From the NCBI GenBank assembly GCA_027012135.1, contig JALUZF010000162.1, positions 62,001 through 126,000 of the forward strand: DNA of 64,000 nucleotides, given 5' to 3'. Positions 52,827 through 61,251 of the stretch are shown piece by piece. The notes below the pieces were generated by a model that saw nothing but the letters and a program-made list of their open reading frames with translations, was not told where the DNA came from and did not search any database. The position numbers and the translations under genes are program-made. Source of the stretch: Gammaproteobacteria bacterium (lineage in GTDB: Bacteria > Pseudomonadota > Gammaproteobacteria > GRL18). Each line of letters begins with the position of its first letter. The stretch's first letter is position 1.

Positions 52827-53509
52827 ACGCCTGGTTTATCACTGCTATCGATACCGATGCCGGCAAGACTTTTGTGACTGAAGGTCTGTTAAGGGCTTTT
52901 GCCCGGGCAGGTTATCGCAGTCTGGGTTTTAAACCGGTGGCCAGCGGCTGTGAGTTGACTGGGCAGGGCTTAAGAAATGAGGATGCTCTGCGTCTGATGT
53001 CCGCTGCTTCAGTAAAAATAGCCTATGAACAGGTGAATCCCTGGGCCTTTGAACCGGCAATCGCCCCACACATTGCTGCAGAAAAAGCTGGAAAAAGTAT
53101 TCATCTGGAGCAAATTGTTAATAATGTACGGGAAAATTCAATAAAATCGGATATTGTGCTGGTAGAAGGTGTGGGCGGCTGGCAGGTGCCTTTAAACGCC
53201 GATCAAACTATTGCTGATCTGGCTCAGCAGTTGGCTTATCCGGTTATTCTGGTAGTCAATATGCGTCTTGGCTGTATTAACCATGCTCTGTTAACCGTAC
53301 AGTCCATCTCTCAAAGTGATGTTGAACTGGCTGGCTGGGTAGCCAATACCGGTTTGAATGAGCAGCCGATGAACTGCCTGCAGGAAAATATTGAGACTTT
53401 GCAGCAACGTATAAAAGCTCCCCTCCTGGCTACATTGTCGACTTTAAAAATGTCAGAACCGGTTTATTCAGAGACTTTTACCCTGTTAGCAAAGCAACTG
53501 CTTCTATAA
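52823..53509 (+). CDS. bioD: Dethiobiotin synthetase
   Basis: A 228-residue ATP-dependent enzyme closing the ureido ring of biotin. The P-loop is DTDAGKTF (10-17), GFKPVASG the substrate loop, and VEGVGGWQVPL the second nucleotide region. Its ATG overlaps the bioC stop. It is the last gene of the biotin cluster. Confidence 0.95.
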   Translation: MNAWFITAIDTDAGKTFVTEGLLRAFARAGYRSLGFKPVASGCELTGQGLRNEDALRLMSAASVKIAYEQVNPWAFEPAIAPHIAAEKAGKSIHLEQIVNNVRENSIKSDIVLVEGVGGWQVPLNADQTIADLAQQLAYPVILVVNMRLGCINHALLTVQSISQSDVELAGWVANTGLNEQPMNCLQENIETLQQRIKAPLLATLSTLKMSEPVYSETFTLLAKQLLL

Positions 53510-53590
53510 TTAGTTTAACAACGTCTCTGGACATATTATACTACTGACCTCTTATTAATTGATAACCACTGTCTATTCAGGAGTAGCAAA

Positions 53591-54307
53591 TTGTTTAAAT
53601 CTGTCAGCCTTATTATAGTGGTCGCTCTGGTGGTATTCGGCTGGTGGTTTTATAGCAATATTACCACCCCGCAGGCTGACAGCGGTGTCCGGGTAAACAA
53701 TCTTCCCTGGCAGATCACGGTGGTGGATCCGCAGACCCTGCATGTGCTGGATCTGGATATCGGGCGTTCAACACTGGATGATGCGGTCAATTCCCTGCTT
53801 AGTGAATATAGTCTGGCCTGGTTTGATAACCCTGATAATAGTATCAGCCTGGAAGCTTATTTTATCCGGGTGAGTAAATCGGGTTTACGAGCCAAAGTGA
53901 TTCTGCAACTGGATGCTTCCAGTCTGGATACGGACTATCTGAAAAAAAATTCCGGTAAGCCGGAAATTCAGACTTCCCGTTCCATTAAATACCCTCTGGA
54001 TGATCTGGCGCATATTTTAAAAGACAGAAAGATCCTCCAGCTAACTTATATCCCGAAAATTAATCTTGATGAGGACATGATCACCAGTCGTTTTGGCAAA
54101 CCGGCAGAAAAAATTGTAGTGGATGAAAATACTGAATTCTGGCTTTATCCTGAGAAAGGCCTGGTTATAAACTGGAACCGCAAGGCTAAAGAAGCCTTCC
54201 ATTATATCCCGCCGGCTGATTTTGACAGAGTACAGAAGAGTATTATACAGGCGGCAGAACAGGTCAAAGCAGGGCAGGATCCGGCCGCTCCTGCAGATGT
54301 CAGATAG
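53591..54307 (+). CDS. Conserved hypothetical, membrane-anchored
   Basis: A 238-residue protein with an N-terminal helix (3-20, SVSLIIVVALVVFGWWFY) and a soluble, probably periplasmic, domain. LHVLDLDIGRSTLDDAVNSLLSEYSLAWFD and MITSRFGKPAEKIVVDENTEFWLYPEKGLVINWN look like repeats of a small alpha/beta module with a FGKPAE turn. No family is recognised. It starts with TTG after CAGGAG (53578-53583). It sits between biotin genes and fnr. Confidence 0.6.
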   Translation: MFKSVSLIIVVALVVFGWWFYSNITTPQADSGVRVNNLPWQITVVDPQTLHVLDLDIGRSTLDDAVNSLLSEYSLAWFDNPDNSISLEAYFIRVSKSGLRAKVILQLDASSLDTDYLKKNSGKPEIQTSRSIKYPLDDLAHILKDRKILQLTYIPKINLDEDMITSRFGKPAEKIVVDENTEFWLYPEKGLVINWNRKAKEAFHYIPPADFDRVQKSIIQAAEQVKAGQDPAAPADVR

Positions 54308-54318
54308 CCGTTTAAACT

Positions 54319-55062
54319 ATGTCTTCAAAATCCAGAACAGCCACTGAACCCAACTATGTTGCCTGTGATGCCTGTAAATTATCCCCAATCTGTACCCCCG
54401 TTGATGTGGGCGGACACAGTTATGATTTTACCGGGCAAATGGTTCACCGGCGGCATTTTTTTAAAAAAGGGACTTTTATCTTCAGGCAGGGTAAGCCTGC
54501 AGAACTGGTTTATGCTATTTCAGCCGGTACTGTTAAGCTGATTGCTGAAGTAAAGGATAGCCGGAGAGTGGTGGATTTTCGAATTCCAGGTGAACTGGTG
54601 GACATCAGTTCTCTTATTGAAGGCATGCACACTTATAGCGCTCAGGCACTGGAAAATACCTGGTTGTGTGAAATAGGTAAGGAAACCCTGGTGGATATTG
54701 CCTCTCAGATCCCGCAGGTACAGGGACGACTGATGAATGTGGTTAACAAGGAACTGGCCAGCATTCAGAAATCCGCCCTGTTTCTGCACGGCAATGTCAA
54801 TGCCGAAGAAAAAATTGCCGCCTTTGTTCTTAACCTGGCCTGGCGTTATTCCTTAAGCGGCTATTCAGCCGAAAGCTTTAAACTGACCATGACCCGAACT
54901 GACATTGCCGATTATCTGGGTTTATCTAAAGAAACGGTTATCCGCCTGTTTAAAAAACTCGAACAGGCTGAACTGCTCAGCGTGCAGGGTAAACAACTCG
55001 CTATAAAAAATATGGATAACCTGCAGAATTTTGTGGGTATCCATCTTATTACTGCCGGTTAA
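54319..55062 (+). CDS. fnr: FNR/CRP family transcription regulator
   Basis: A 247-residue FNR-type regulator. The 4Fe-4S ligands are Cys16, Cys19, Cys25 (CDACKLSPIC) and Cys117 (WLCEIG), matching Cys20/23/29/122 of E. coli FNR, so it is an oxygen sensor. The cyclic-nucleotide fold spans 40-150. The recognition helix is GLSKETVIRLFKKL; the FNR triplet ExxSR is ExxIR here, closer to Crp. It is 340 bases before ccoN and probably controls it. Confidence 0.9.
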   Translation: MSSKSRTATEPNYVACDACKLSPICTPVDVGGHSYDFTGQMVHRRHFFKKGTFIFRQGKPAELVYAISAGTVKLIAEVKDSRRVVDFRIPGELVDISSLIEGMHTYSAQALENTWLCEIGKETLVDIASQIPQVQGRLMNVVNKELASIQKSALFLHGNVNAEEKIAAFVLNLAWRYSLSGYSAESFKLTMTRTDIADYLGLSKETVIRLFKKLEQAELLSVQGKQLAIKNMDNLQNFVGIHLITAG

Positions 55063-55401
55063 AGGTGTTTTTCTAAACAGCTCTGTACTGAAAAATGTGA
55101 GGCATTTCACACAGCTAGCGATCATTTCACCCAAAAAATGAACTATTTTGATACTAGAATAAATCCCTTTAAAAATATAGGGTTAATGTTATTAACCTAG
55201 TATAAGCCTAGGATCTTAGTGGTATTTATCACCCAAATATATTAGAAATGATTGATACTTGACCACAAAAGAGGCAAAATATCACCTGCAGGACTTCCCT
55301 GATTAAAACTAATTTTTTTAAAAAACAGTAAAAAACTAGTAACAAGGTAAGCCTGTAATTTTTTGGGTAATTTTTTGTAATGATTAATTGTGGAGAACAC
55401 T
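55063..55401. promoter_or_regulatory. Regulatory region of ccoNOQP with CRP/FNR-like site
   Basis: The 339-base region between fnr and ccoN has no gene. TGTGA-GGCATT-TCACA (55096-55111) is a perfect dyad in CRP/FNR format. GGGTTAATGTTATTAACCT (55180-55198) is another inverted repeat. Half-sites TTGAT lie near 55148 and 55250 (TTGATACTTGACCA) but their second halves are poor. Either dyad could be the binding site for the FNR-family protein just upstream. Confidence 0.5.
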
Positions 55402-56838
55402 ATGGAAGAAGCTGCAGCGGAGCAGAAGTATAACTTCGACGTTGTGCGCTGGTTTGCCGTAATGACCGCCGTTTACCTGGTAGTAGGTGCAACGGTAGGG
55501 GTATATATTGCCTCTGAATTGGCATGGCCGGTGCTCAACCTTGACAGTCCTTATTTATCGTTTGGACGTTTACGACCTTTACATACTAATGCGGTTATTT
55601 TTGCGTTTGGTGGATGTATCCTGATGGCAACCGCTTTTTACACGGTACAGCGTACCTGTGGTGTAAAACTCTGGAGTAGCAAGCTGGCATGGTTCACCTT
55701 CTGGGGCTGGAACCTGATTATTGTTGCTGCTGTTATCACTCTGCCTTTAGGTTTAACTCAGTCTAAAGAATACGCTGAACTGGAATGGCCAATTGACCTT
55801 GCGATTGCCGTAGTCTGGCTGTCGTACATGTTCAACTTCCTGATGACCATTGCAAACCGTAAAACCAAACACATCTATGTGTCTAACTGGTTCTTTATGG
55901 GCATGATGATTATGATCACCCTTCTGCACGTGGTTAACAGTGCTGCTATCCCTGTTGGTGCTTTCAAATCCTACTCTGTATACTCCGGTGTACAGGATGC
56001 CATGATTCAGTGGTGGTGGGGTCATAATGCGGTAGGTTTTTACCTGACTGCGGGCTTCCTGGGTATTATGTACTACTTCGTTCCAAAGCAGGCCAATCGT
56101 CCTGTGTTCTCTTATCGTTTATCCGTTATTCACTTCTGGGCGCTGATGTTCGGTTATGTCTGGCTGGGTGCTCACCACCTGCAGTACACTGCATTGCCTG
56201 ACTGGACCGGTTCTTTAGGGGCTGCGGTTTCCATTGCTATGATTATTCCATCATGGGGTGGTGCGGTTAACGGTATGATGACTTTATCCGGTGCCTGGGA
56301 TAAATTACGTAATGACTACGTATTACGCTTCCTGATTATGTCTCTGGCATTCTATGCCATGTCTACTTTTGAAGGTCCAATTATGTCCATTAAGACAGTA
56401 AACGCACTGTCTCACTACACTGACTGGACCATTGGTCACGTACACTCCGGTGCTCTGGGCTGGGTTGCTATGGTTGGTATCGGTGCTCTGTATCACATGA
56501 TCCCAAAAATTTTCCATACCCCAATGTATTCTCAGAAACTGATTAATATGCACTTCTGGACTGCAACCGTTGGTACCGTGGTTTACATTGTTGCCATGTG
56601 GGTATCCGGTATCATGCAGGGTTTGATGTGGCGTGCTTATGATGAGTACGGAACTCTGGCTTATACTTTTGCAGAATCTGTAGAAGCTATGCATCCATAT
56701 TACGCAATGCGTGCTATTGGCGGCGGTATCTTCTTACTGGGTGCAGTAATTATGCTGTATAACATTATTATGACTGTTCTGAAAGCCAAGAGCGAAGGCA
56801 CAGTTAAAGCGGCACAAACTGCTGCTGTAACGGCATAA
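55402..56838 (+). CDS. ccoN: cbb3-type cytochrome c oxidase subunit I
   Basis: A 478-residue catalytic subunit with 12 helices, reducing oxygen to water at high affinity. Histidine ligands of heme b and the heme b3/CuB site lie in [45 protein letters not shown] and [17 protein letters not shown] start at ATG 55402 (MEEAAAEQ) after GGAGA; GTG 55390 is possible. First of ccoNOQP. Confidence 0.97.
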   Translation: MEEAAAEQKYNFDVVRWFAVMTAVYLVVGATVGVYIASELAWPVLNLDSPYLSFGRLRPLHTNAVIFAFGGCILMATAFYTVQRTCGVKLWSSKLAWFTFWGWNLIIVAAVITLPLGLTQSKEYAELEWPIDLAIAVVWLSYMFNFLMTIANRKTKHIYVSNWFFMGMMIMITLLHVVNSAAIPVGAFKSYSVYSGVQDAMIQWWWGHNAVGFYLTAGFLGIMYYFVPKQANRPVFSYRLSVIHFWALMFGYVWLGAHHLQYTALPDWTGSLGAAVSIAMIIPSWGGAVNGMMTLSGAWDKLRNDYVLRFLIMSLAFYAMSTFEGPIMSIKTVNALSHYTDWTIGHVHSGALGWVAMVGIGALYHMIPKIFHTPMYSQKLINMHFWTATVGTVVYIVAMWVSGIMQGLMWRAYDEYGTLAYTFAESVEAMHPYYAMRAIGGGIFLLGAVIMLYNIIMTVLKAKSEGTVKAAQTAAVTA

Positions 56839-56852
56839 GGAGGAGTTGTAAA

Positions 56853-57572
56853 ATGGCTTTTAATGATCCACAAGCAAATGAAAATGGCATGCAAAGCAAG
56901 GCCGAGAAAAATGTCTGGCTGTTAGCTTTCTTTACCTTTCTGGTGGTGTCTGTTGCAGGTATCGTAGAAATCGTACCGCTGTTCTATCTGGACAGCGCAT
57001 TGCCTGCAAAAAATATCCCTGGTGTTGTCTGGAAAAGAGACGCTGGCCAGTCGCTGGATGACTGGAAAGAAGGTGACGGGGTTCGTCCTCTGAAGCCTCT
57101 TGAACTGGCGGGTCGTGACATTTACCAGCGTGAAGGCTGCTATCTGTGTCACTCTCAGATGGTACGTCCATTCCGTGATGAGAAAGAGCGCTATGGTCAC
57201 TATTCACTGGCTTCCGAGTCAATGTATGACCATCCTTTCCAGTGGGGTTCAAAACGTACTGGACCTGATCTGGCTCGTCTGGGCGGTAAATACTCTGATG
57301 AATGGCATATACAGCACCTTAAGGCGCCTCGTTCCGTGGTACCTGAGTCTGTTATGCCGAATTATCCATGGCTGCTGGAAAACACCGTGGATGGAGAGAC
57401 TCTTAAAGCTCATATGCGTGGTTTAAGATCTGTGGGTGTTCCTTATACTGATGCTGATATTGAAAGCGCAGCGGCCATTACCGGTAAAACCGAAATGGAA
57501 GCTATGGTTGCCTATCTGCAGCAGCTTGGAACAATGGTTAAATTCCAGGAAGGGGTAGAATACCGTGAGTAA
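56853..57572 (+). CDS. ccoO: cbb3 oxidase mono-heme subunit II
   Basis: A 239-residue membrane-anchored cytochrome c. One helix (21-48) is followed by a periplasmic domain with CYLCH (96-100) and the axial Met in SQMVRPF or the later [29 protein letters not shown] and [25 protein letters not shown] are the family hallmarks. It overlaps ccoQ by eight bases. Confidence 0.97.
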   Translation: MAFNDPQANENGMQSKAEKNVWLLAFFTFLVVSVAGIVEIVPLFYLDSALPAKNIPGVVWKRDAGQSLDDWKEGDGVRPLKPLELAGRDIYQREGCYLCHSQMVRPFRDEKERYGHYSLASESMYDHPFQWGSKRTGPDLARLGGKYSDEWHIQHLKAPRSVVPESVMPNYPWLLENTVDGETLKAHMRGLRSVGVPYTDADIESAAAITGKTEMEAMVAYLQQLGTMVKFQEGVEYRE

Positions 57573-57804
57573 TCCTTCTTCAGGCACTGGTGCCTATATA
57601 GAAGAAAATGCACAAGGTTATTTCCATACTGACTGGAGTGCAATGACTTCTCATGACTGGGCAGGGCTGTTAATTACAGTGGTTACCTTTGTCCTGATGG
57701 TCATTGCTTACTTCTACGTTTTTCGTCCAAAAAACAAGGATAAACTTGAGCAGCAGAAATACATGCTGATGGACGAAGAAACCACAAATACGGAGAAAAA
57801 ATAA
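57565..57804 (+). CDS. ccoQ: cbb3 oxidase subunit CcoQ
   Basis: A 79-residue protein with a single helix (30-50, [22 protein letters not shown]) and the [15 protein letters not shown] tail of CcoQ, which stabilises the oxidase. It begins with GTG and overlaps ccoO and ccoP by a few bases. Its N-terminal extension (about 25 residues before the helix) is somewhat longer than in many CcoQ proteins. Confidence 0.92.
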   Translation: MSNPSSGTGAYIEENAQGYFHTDWSAMTSHDWAGLLITVVTFVLMVIAYFYVFRPKNKDKLEQQKYMLMDEETTNTEKK

Positions 57805-58655
57805 TGTCGGAACATGAGCATAATCCCTTTCCCGATGAAGGGAATACCGGGCATATCTGGGATGATAATCTGAGAGAACTTGCGAATCCTGCACCAAACT
57901 GGTGGATGATGGCTTTTTATGCCAGTATCGCATTTGTTATCGGTTATGGTCTTATTTATCCCATGATCCCATTAACAGACAGCTATACCAAAGGTTTAAC
58001 CGGCTGGACTGCTATTGGTGAATATAAGGCAGCAACTTCAGAAGTAGAAGCTGTTCGTAAACCCTATGAAGATAAAATTGCCAAAATGTCAGCCAAAGAA
58101 ATTCTGGCAGATGCCGAGCTTTCTGCTTATGTAGAAGCTTCCGGTAAGGTTATCTTTGGTGATAACTGTGCGGCCTGTCATGGTACCGGCGGTTCGGGTA
58201 ACCCAGGTTTCCCGGTACTGGCGGATGATGACTGGCTGTATGGCGGAAGTATTGAGCAGATCCAGACTACTATTACTAATGGTAGACAGGGTATGATGCC
58301 CAAAATGGGTGGCCAGCAGCTGACTGATGCAGAAATCGATAAACTGGCTAATGCCATTTACAATGGTACTGTGACCAAAGAACCTCTGTTTACCAGCAAA
58401 GGTTGTATGGGCTGTCACGGCCCTGACGGTAAAGGTATGGCTGCACTGGGTTCTGCAAACCTGACCGATGGTATCTGGCGCTTTAGTGAGCCTGATCAGC
58501 TGGCCTCTATCAAATACACTATTAAGCATGGTGTAAATGATGGTAGTGATCCTGAAACCAGAAAACCTAAAATGCCTTCATTTAAGGATAAACTGTCTGA
58601 GCAGGATATCAAGAAAATGGCAGTTTACGTTTATAAGTTTGGTGGTGGTAAGTAA
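57804..58655 (+). CDS. ccoP: cbb3 oxidase di-heme subunit III
   Basis: A 283-residue membrane cytochrome c. One helix at about 33-55 (WWMMAFYASIAFVIGYGLIYP) is followed by a periplasmic part with two c-type hemes, CAACH (122-126) and CMGCH (201-205). The N-terminal HIWDDNLRELANPAPNWW is the family signature. It feeds electrons to CcoO and CcoN. Confidence 0.97.
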   Translation: MSEHEHNPFPDEGNTGHIWDDNLRELANPAPNWWMMAFYASIAFVIGYGLIYPMIPLTDSYTKGLTGWTAIGEYKAATSEVEAVRKPYEDKIAKMSAKEILADAELSAYVEASGKVIFGDNCAACHGTGGSGNPGFPVLADDDWLYGGSIEQIQTTITNGRQGMMPKMGGQQLTDAEIDKLANAIYNGTVTKEPLFTSKGCMGCHGPDGKGMAALGSANLTDGIWRFSEPDQLASIKYTIKHGVNDGSDPETRKPKMPSFKDKLSEQDIKKMAVYVYKFGGGK

Positions 58656-58827
58656 GGATTCTTGCTAACACCAGATATCAGTGTTCTGATTAAAGACTTA
58701 TATGAGTATTACATGATATAAGTCAACAGGGCACTGAAATAAAAACGTTATGATTAAGCTTTATAAAATCGGTATGTTATAAATTACTGTATTAGCATAC
58801 TATCCTGGTTAATATAGGAGTGTTCTT
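58656..58827. promoter_or_regulatory. Intergenic region before the small membrane protein
   Basis: About 170 AT-rich bases separate ccoP and the 38-residue protein at 58828. No hairpin with a T-run is evident here, so read-through from ccoNOQP is possible, and TAGGAG at 58815-58820 is the ribosome site for the small gene. Confidence 0.3.
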
Positions 58828-58944
58828 ATGAATGATGCTGTATTTTGGGGTTCTATTGCAGCTGTCGGTATTTGTGTTGTAATTCTTGTGTATTTAGGTT
58901 TTTTAGCCGTCAAAAAAATCAACACTGATCACAGTGAAGATTAA
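58828..58944 (+). CDS. Small single-helix membrane protein, CcoM-like candidate
   Basis: A 38-residue frame: MNDAVFWGSIAAVG continues as ICVVILVYLGFLAVKKINTDHSED. One hydrophobic helix (about 6-28) is followed by KK and a polar tail. TAGGAG lies eight bases before the ATG, and a strong terminator follows. Its size and topology recall CcoM, a small subunit of Pseudomonas stutzeri cbb3 oxidase, and it sits inside the cco locus between ccoP and ccoG. No sequence identity is claimed. The gene is easily missed because it is short. Confidence 0.62.
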   Translation: MNDAVFWGSIAAVGICVVILVYLGFLAVKKINTDHSED

Positions 58945-58957
58945 AAAATTTTAAAGC

Positions 58958-58989
58958 AAAAAAAGAGAGGCTATGCCTCTCTTTTTTTT
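58958..58989 (+). terminator. Rho-independent terminator after the small protein gene
   Basis: AAGAGAGGC and GCCTCTCTT form a perfect nine-base stem with a TAT loop, followed by a T-run, and the mirrored A-run upstream makes it bidirectional in appearance. It ends the ccoNOQP-small protein transcript, so ccoG needs its own promoter. Confidence 0.9.
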
Positions 58990-59115
58990 GCCTGAATTTT
59001 CTAATAACAAAAAGTTTATGTAACATAAGTTACTTATAATGTTCTTATTTGATCTATAATAGGTTAGTTAGCTTTTATTTTTTCAGTGTTTATCATTTTT
59101 AGAGAAATAACCATT

Positions 59116-60543
59116 ATGGCCGAAAAAAATATTCAGGAACAGACGATAGAAGAACTCTACGCTGAAGCCAATGAGCATAAGATTAATGTTGGTGACGTGA
59201 AGATTCACGCCAAGCGTATGAAGGGCAAATTCAGAAGCATAAAATGGCTGACTAATTCCATCTGGTTAATTCTTTTTTTCGGACCCTATTTACGCTGGAA
59301 TGGACATCAGGCCGTATTGCTGGATATTCCTAACCGTCAGTTTCATATTTTTAATATTACTCTGCTGCCGCAGGACTTATGGATGCTGTCATTTGTGCTG
59401 TTATTTTTTGCTATTCTGCTGGCGGTAGTTACGGCACTGGCCGGCCGGGTATGGTGCGGATTTTTCTGTTTTCAGACGGTGTGGACCGATGTGTTTACCT
59501 GGATTGAAGATAAAATAGAAGGCGGGCCTGCTAAACGTCGTAAACTGGATAAGGCCCCCTGGGATGTTAAAAAAATCACCATGCGGGCCAAAAAGTATCT
59601 GCTCTGGTTTTTAATTTCAGTGTTTACCGGTATTAGTTTTGTGGCCTGGTTTACCGATTCGTTCCAGCTCTGGAAAGATCTTTTTACTTTACAGGCTTCT
59701 TCCACGGTCTGGATCACTATTTTAATGTTCACCGTAGGTACTTTTTACCTGGCTGGATTTTTACGTGAGCAGGCCTGTTTCTGGCTTTGTCCTTATGCCC
59801 GTATTCAGGCAGTAATGATTGATGATACCTCCATTGTTCCCAGCTATGATGTACCACGGGGTGAAAAACGTGGCCGTCTGGTTAAAGGTAAGCCGGTATC
59901 TGAAGATCAGGGTGACTGTGTTGACTGTAACCAATGTGTAGCCGTCTGCCCTACCGGTGTAGATATTCGCGGTGGCCAGCAGGAAGGCTGTATTATGTGC
60001 GGTTTGTGTCTGGATGCCTGTGATGCAGTAATGGACAAAATTGGCAAACCCAAAGGCCTGATAAAATACGCTTCCTGGGATGGTATACGCGGCAAGGAAG
60101 AAAAGCCTCTGTTTAAGCGTCCCAGAGTCTGGCTGTATACAACTATTATGACTATTGCCCTGGCTGGTATTATATATGGCCTCAGTGGTATGGAGTCCAT
60201 TGAACTAAAGGTTATTCATGCCAGACAACCCCTGTTTGTTCTGCAAAGTGACGGCACCATACAAAATCGTTACACATTAAAGGTATTAAATAAACTTCCT
60301 GCAGATATGGATGTCAAAGTAAGCGTAAAGGAAAATAATTTGAAAGGTCTGATCATTAGTGGTGCAGAAAAGCCCGTAACAGCTCATCATGGTACCGTTA
60401 CACCGGTTACCATTTTTGTGAGAGTACCTAAGAAAAATCTAACCGAACAATCGGTGCCGCTTACCTTTGTGGTGGATGGTAAGGATGAGTCTGGTCAGGT
60501 TTATCATAGTGAACGGGAAAGTGTGTTTATCGGACCTAAATGA
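59116..60543 (+). CDS. ccoG: cbb3 oxidase accessory iron-sulfur protein CcoG
   Basis: About 475 residues: five or so membrane helices and a cytoplasmic loop with two 4Fe-4S sites, CVDCNQCVAVCPTG and CIMCGLCLDACDA. It is related to RdxA/FixG and reduces copper for cbb3 assembly. The C-terminal part (about 350-475) is an Ig-like domain. I start at ATG 59116 (MAEKNIQ); GTG/ATG positions upstream are less likely. Confidence 0.95.
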   Translation: MAEKNIQEQTIEELYAEANEHKINVGDVKIHAKRMKGKFRSIKWLTNSIWLILFFGPYLRWNGHQAVLLDIPNRQFHIFNITLLPQDLWMLSFVLLFFAILLAVVTALAGRVWCGFFCFQTVWTDVFTWIEDKIEGGPAKRRKLDKAPWDVKKITMRAKKYLLWFLISVFTGISFVAWFTDSFQLWKDLFTLQASSTVWITILMFTVGTFYLAGFLREQACFWLCPYARIQAVMIDDTSIVPSYDVPRGEKRGRLVKGKPVSEDQGDCVDCNQCVAVCPTGVDIRGGQQEGCIMCGLCLDACDAVMDKIGKPKGLIKYASWDGIRGKEEKPLFKRPRVWLYTTIMTIALAGIIYGLSGMESIELKVIHARQPLFVLQSDGTIQNRYTLKVLNKLPADMDVKVSVKENNLKGLIISGAEKPVTAHHGTVTPVTIFVRVPKKNLTEQSVPLTFVVDGKDESGQVYHSERESVFIGPK

Positions 60544-60575
60544 TAAATTCGAACTTCAATTTGAGTATTCTCTTT

Positions 60576-60623
60576 AACCTGGAAAAATCAGTTGCAGTCG
60601 GTGGCAACAGATTTTTCCAGGTT
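60576..60623. repeat. 14-bp perfect hairpin between ccoG and ccoH
   Basis: AACCTGGAAAAATC (60576-60589) and GATTTTTCCAGGTT (60610-60623) are exact complements with an inner TTGC/GCAA pair. It lacks a terminal T-run, so it is a terminator-like or RNA-stability stem. Confidence 0.65.
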
Positions 60624-60653
60624 TAAAAGAGGAATAATAGTTAATTCAATTAT

Positions 60654-60690
60654 GGGTGTTAATAGCAATTTGCTGTTAACACCCTTTGTT
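60654..60690 (+). terminator. Terminator-like hairpin before ccoH
   Basis: GGGTGTTAATAGCA (60654-60667) and TGCTGTTAACACCC (60671-60684) pair at 13 of 14 positions, followed by TTTGTTTTT. It lies 23 bases before the ccoH ATG, so it could be an attenuator between ccoG and ccoHIS. Confidence 0.6.
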
Positions 60691-60706
60691 TTTGTGTGTG
60701 GTGGTT

Positions 60707-61216
60707 ATGAATACAGAAAAAGAAGATACAAAAAAGAAAAACTGGTATAAAAGTCCCTGGGTAATAGGCTGGCTGCTGCTGGTTGCAACGGTACTGGGTG
60801 TTAATTTTTACATGATTATGCAGTCTATGAATGAGTTCCCAGGACTGGTAGTGGATGACTTTTATGAACGCGGCCAGGATTATGAAGAAAACATCCATAA
60901 AAAACTGGATAATAATAATCTCTGGAAAACCAGCTTTGATTACCAGCAGATTCATCTGAATCAGCCTGCTGATATACGATTTGTGATCACTGATCAACAG
61001 GGTAATACTGCAAATATAGAAAAAATGACCCTGTACCTGTATCGTCCCGCCAATGCTAAAAAAGATTTTTCCCTGCCTATGAACGCAACGGAAAAAAATA
61101 ATACCTGGCATACCAGTGTCAGTTTTGACAGTAAAGGAAAGTGGGATATGCTGGTAAGTGTCATTATAGATGGTAAGGAAGCCAACTATGGTGAAAGTAT
61201 TTTTGTTAATGACTGA
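60707..61216 (+). CDS. ccoH: cbb3 assembly protein CcoH (FixH)
   Basis: About 169 residues with one N-terminal helix (17-37, WVIGWLLLVATVLGVNFYMIM) and a periplasmic beta-rich domain. YKSPWVIGWLLL and VVDDFYERGQDYEENIHKK match FixH. It helps assemble the cbb3 complex. I use ATG 60707; a TTG at 60686 extends into a hairpin. Confidence 0.92.
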   Translation: MNTEKEDTKKKNWYKSPWVIGWLLLVATVLGVNFYMIMQSMNEFPGLVVDDFYERGQDYEENIHKKLDNNNLWKTSFDYQQIHLNQPADIRFVITDQQGNTANIEKMTLYLYRPANAKKDFSLPMNATEKNNTWHTSVSFDSKGKWDMLVSVIIDGKEANYGESIFVND

Positions 61217-61251
61217 TTATTAAATCAGATAAACTAAAGCCATAAAAAATA

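Noticed and set aside
55245-55262. TTGATACTTGACCA as an FNR box before ccoN
   Set aside because: The second half-site differs from ATCAA at most positions, while the upstream dyad is perfect.
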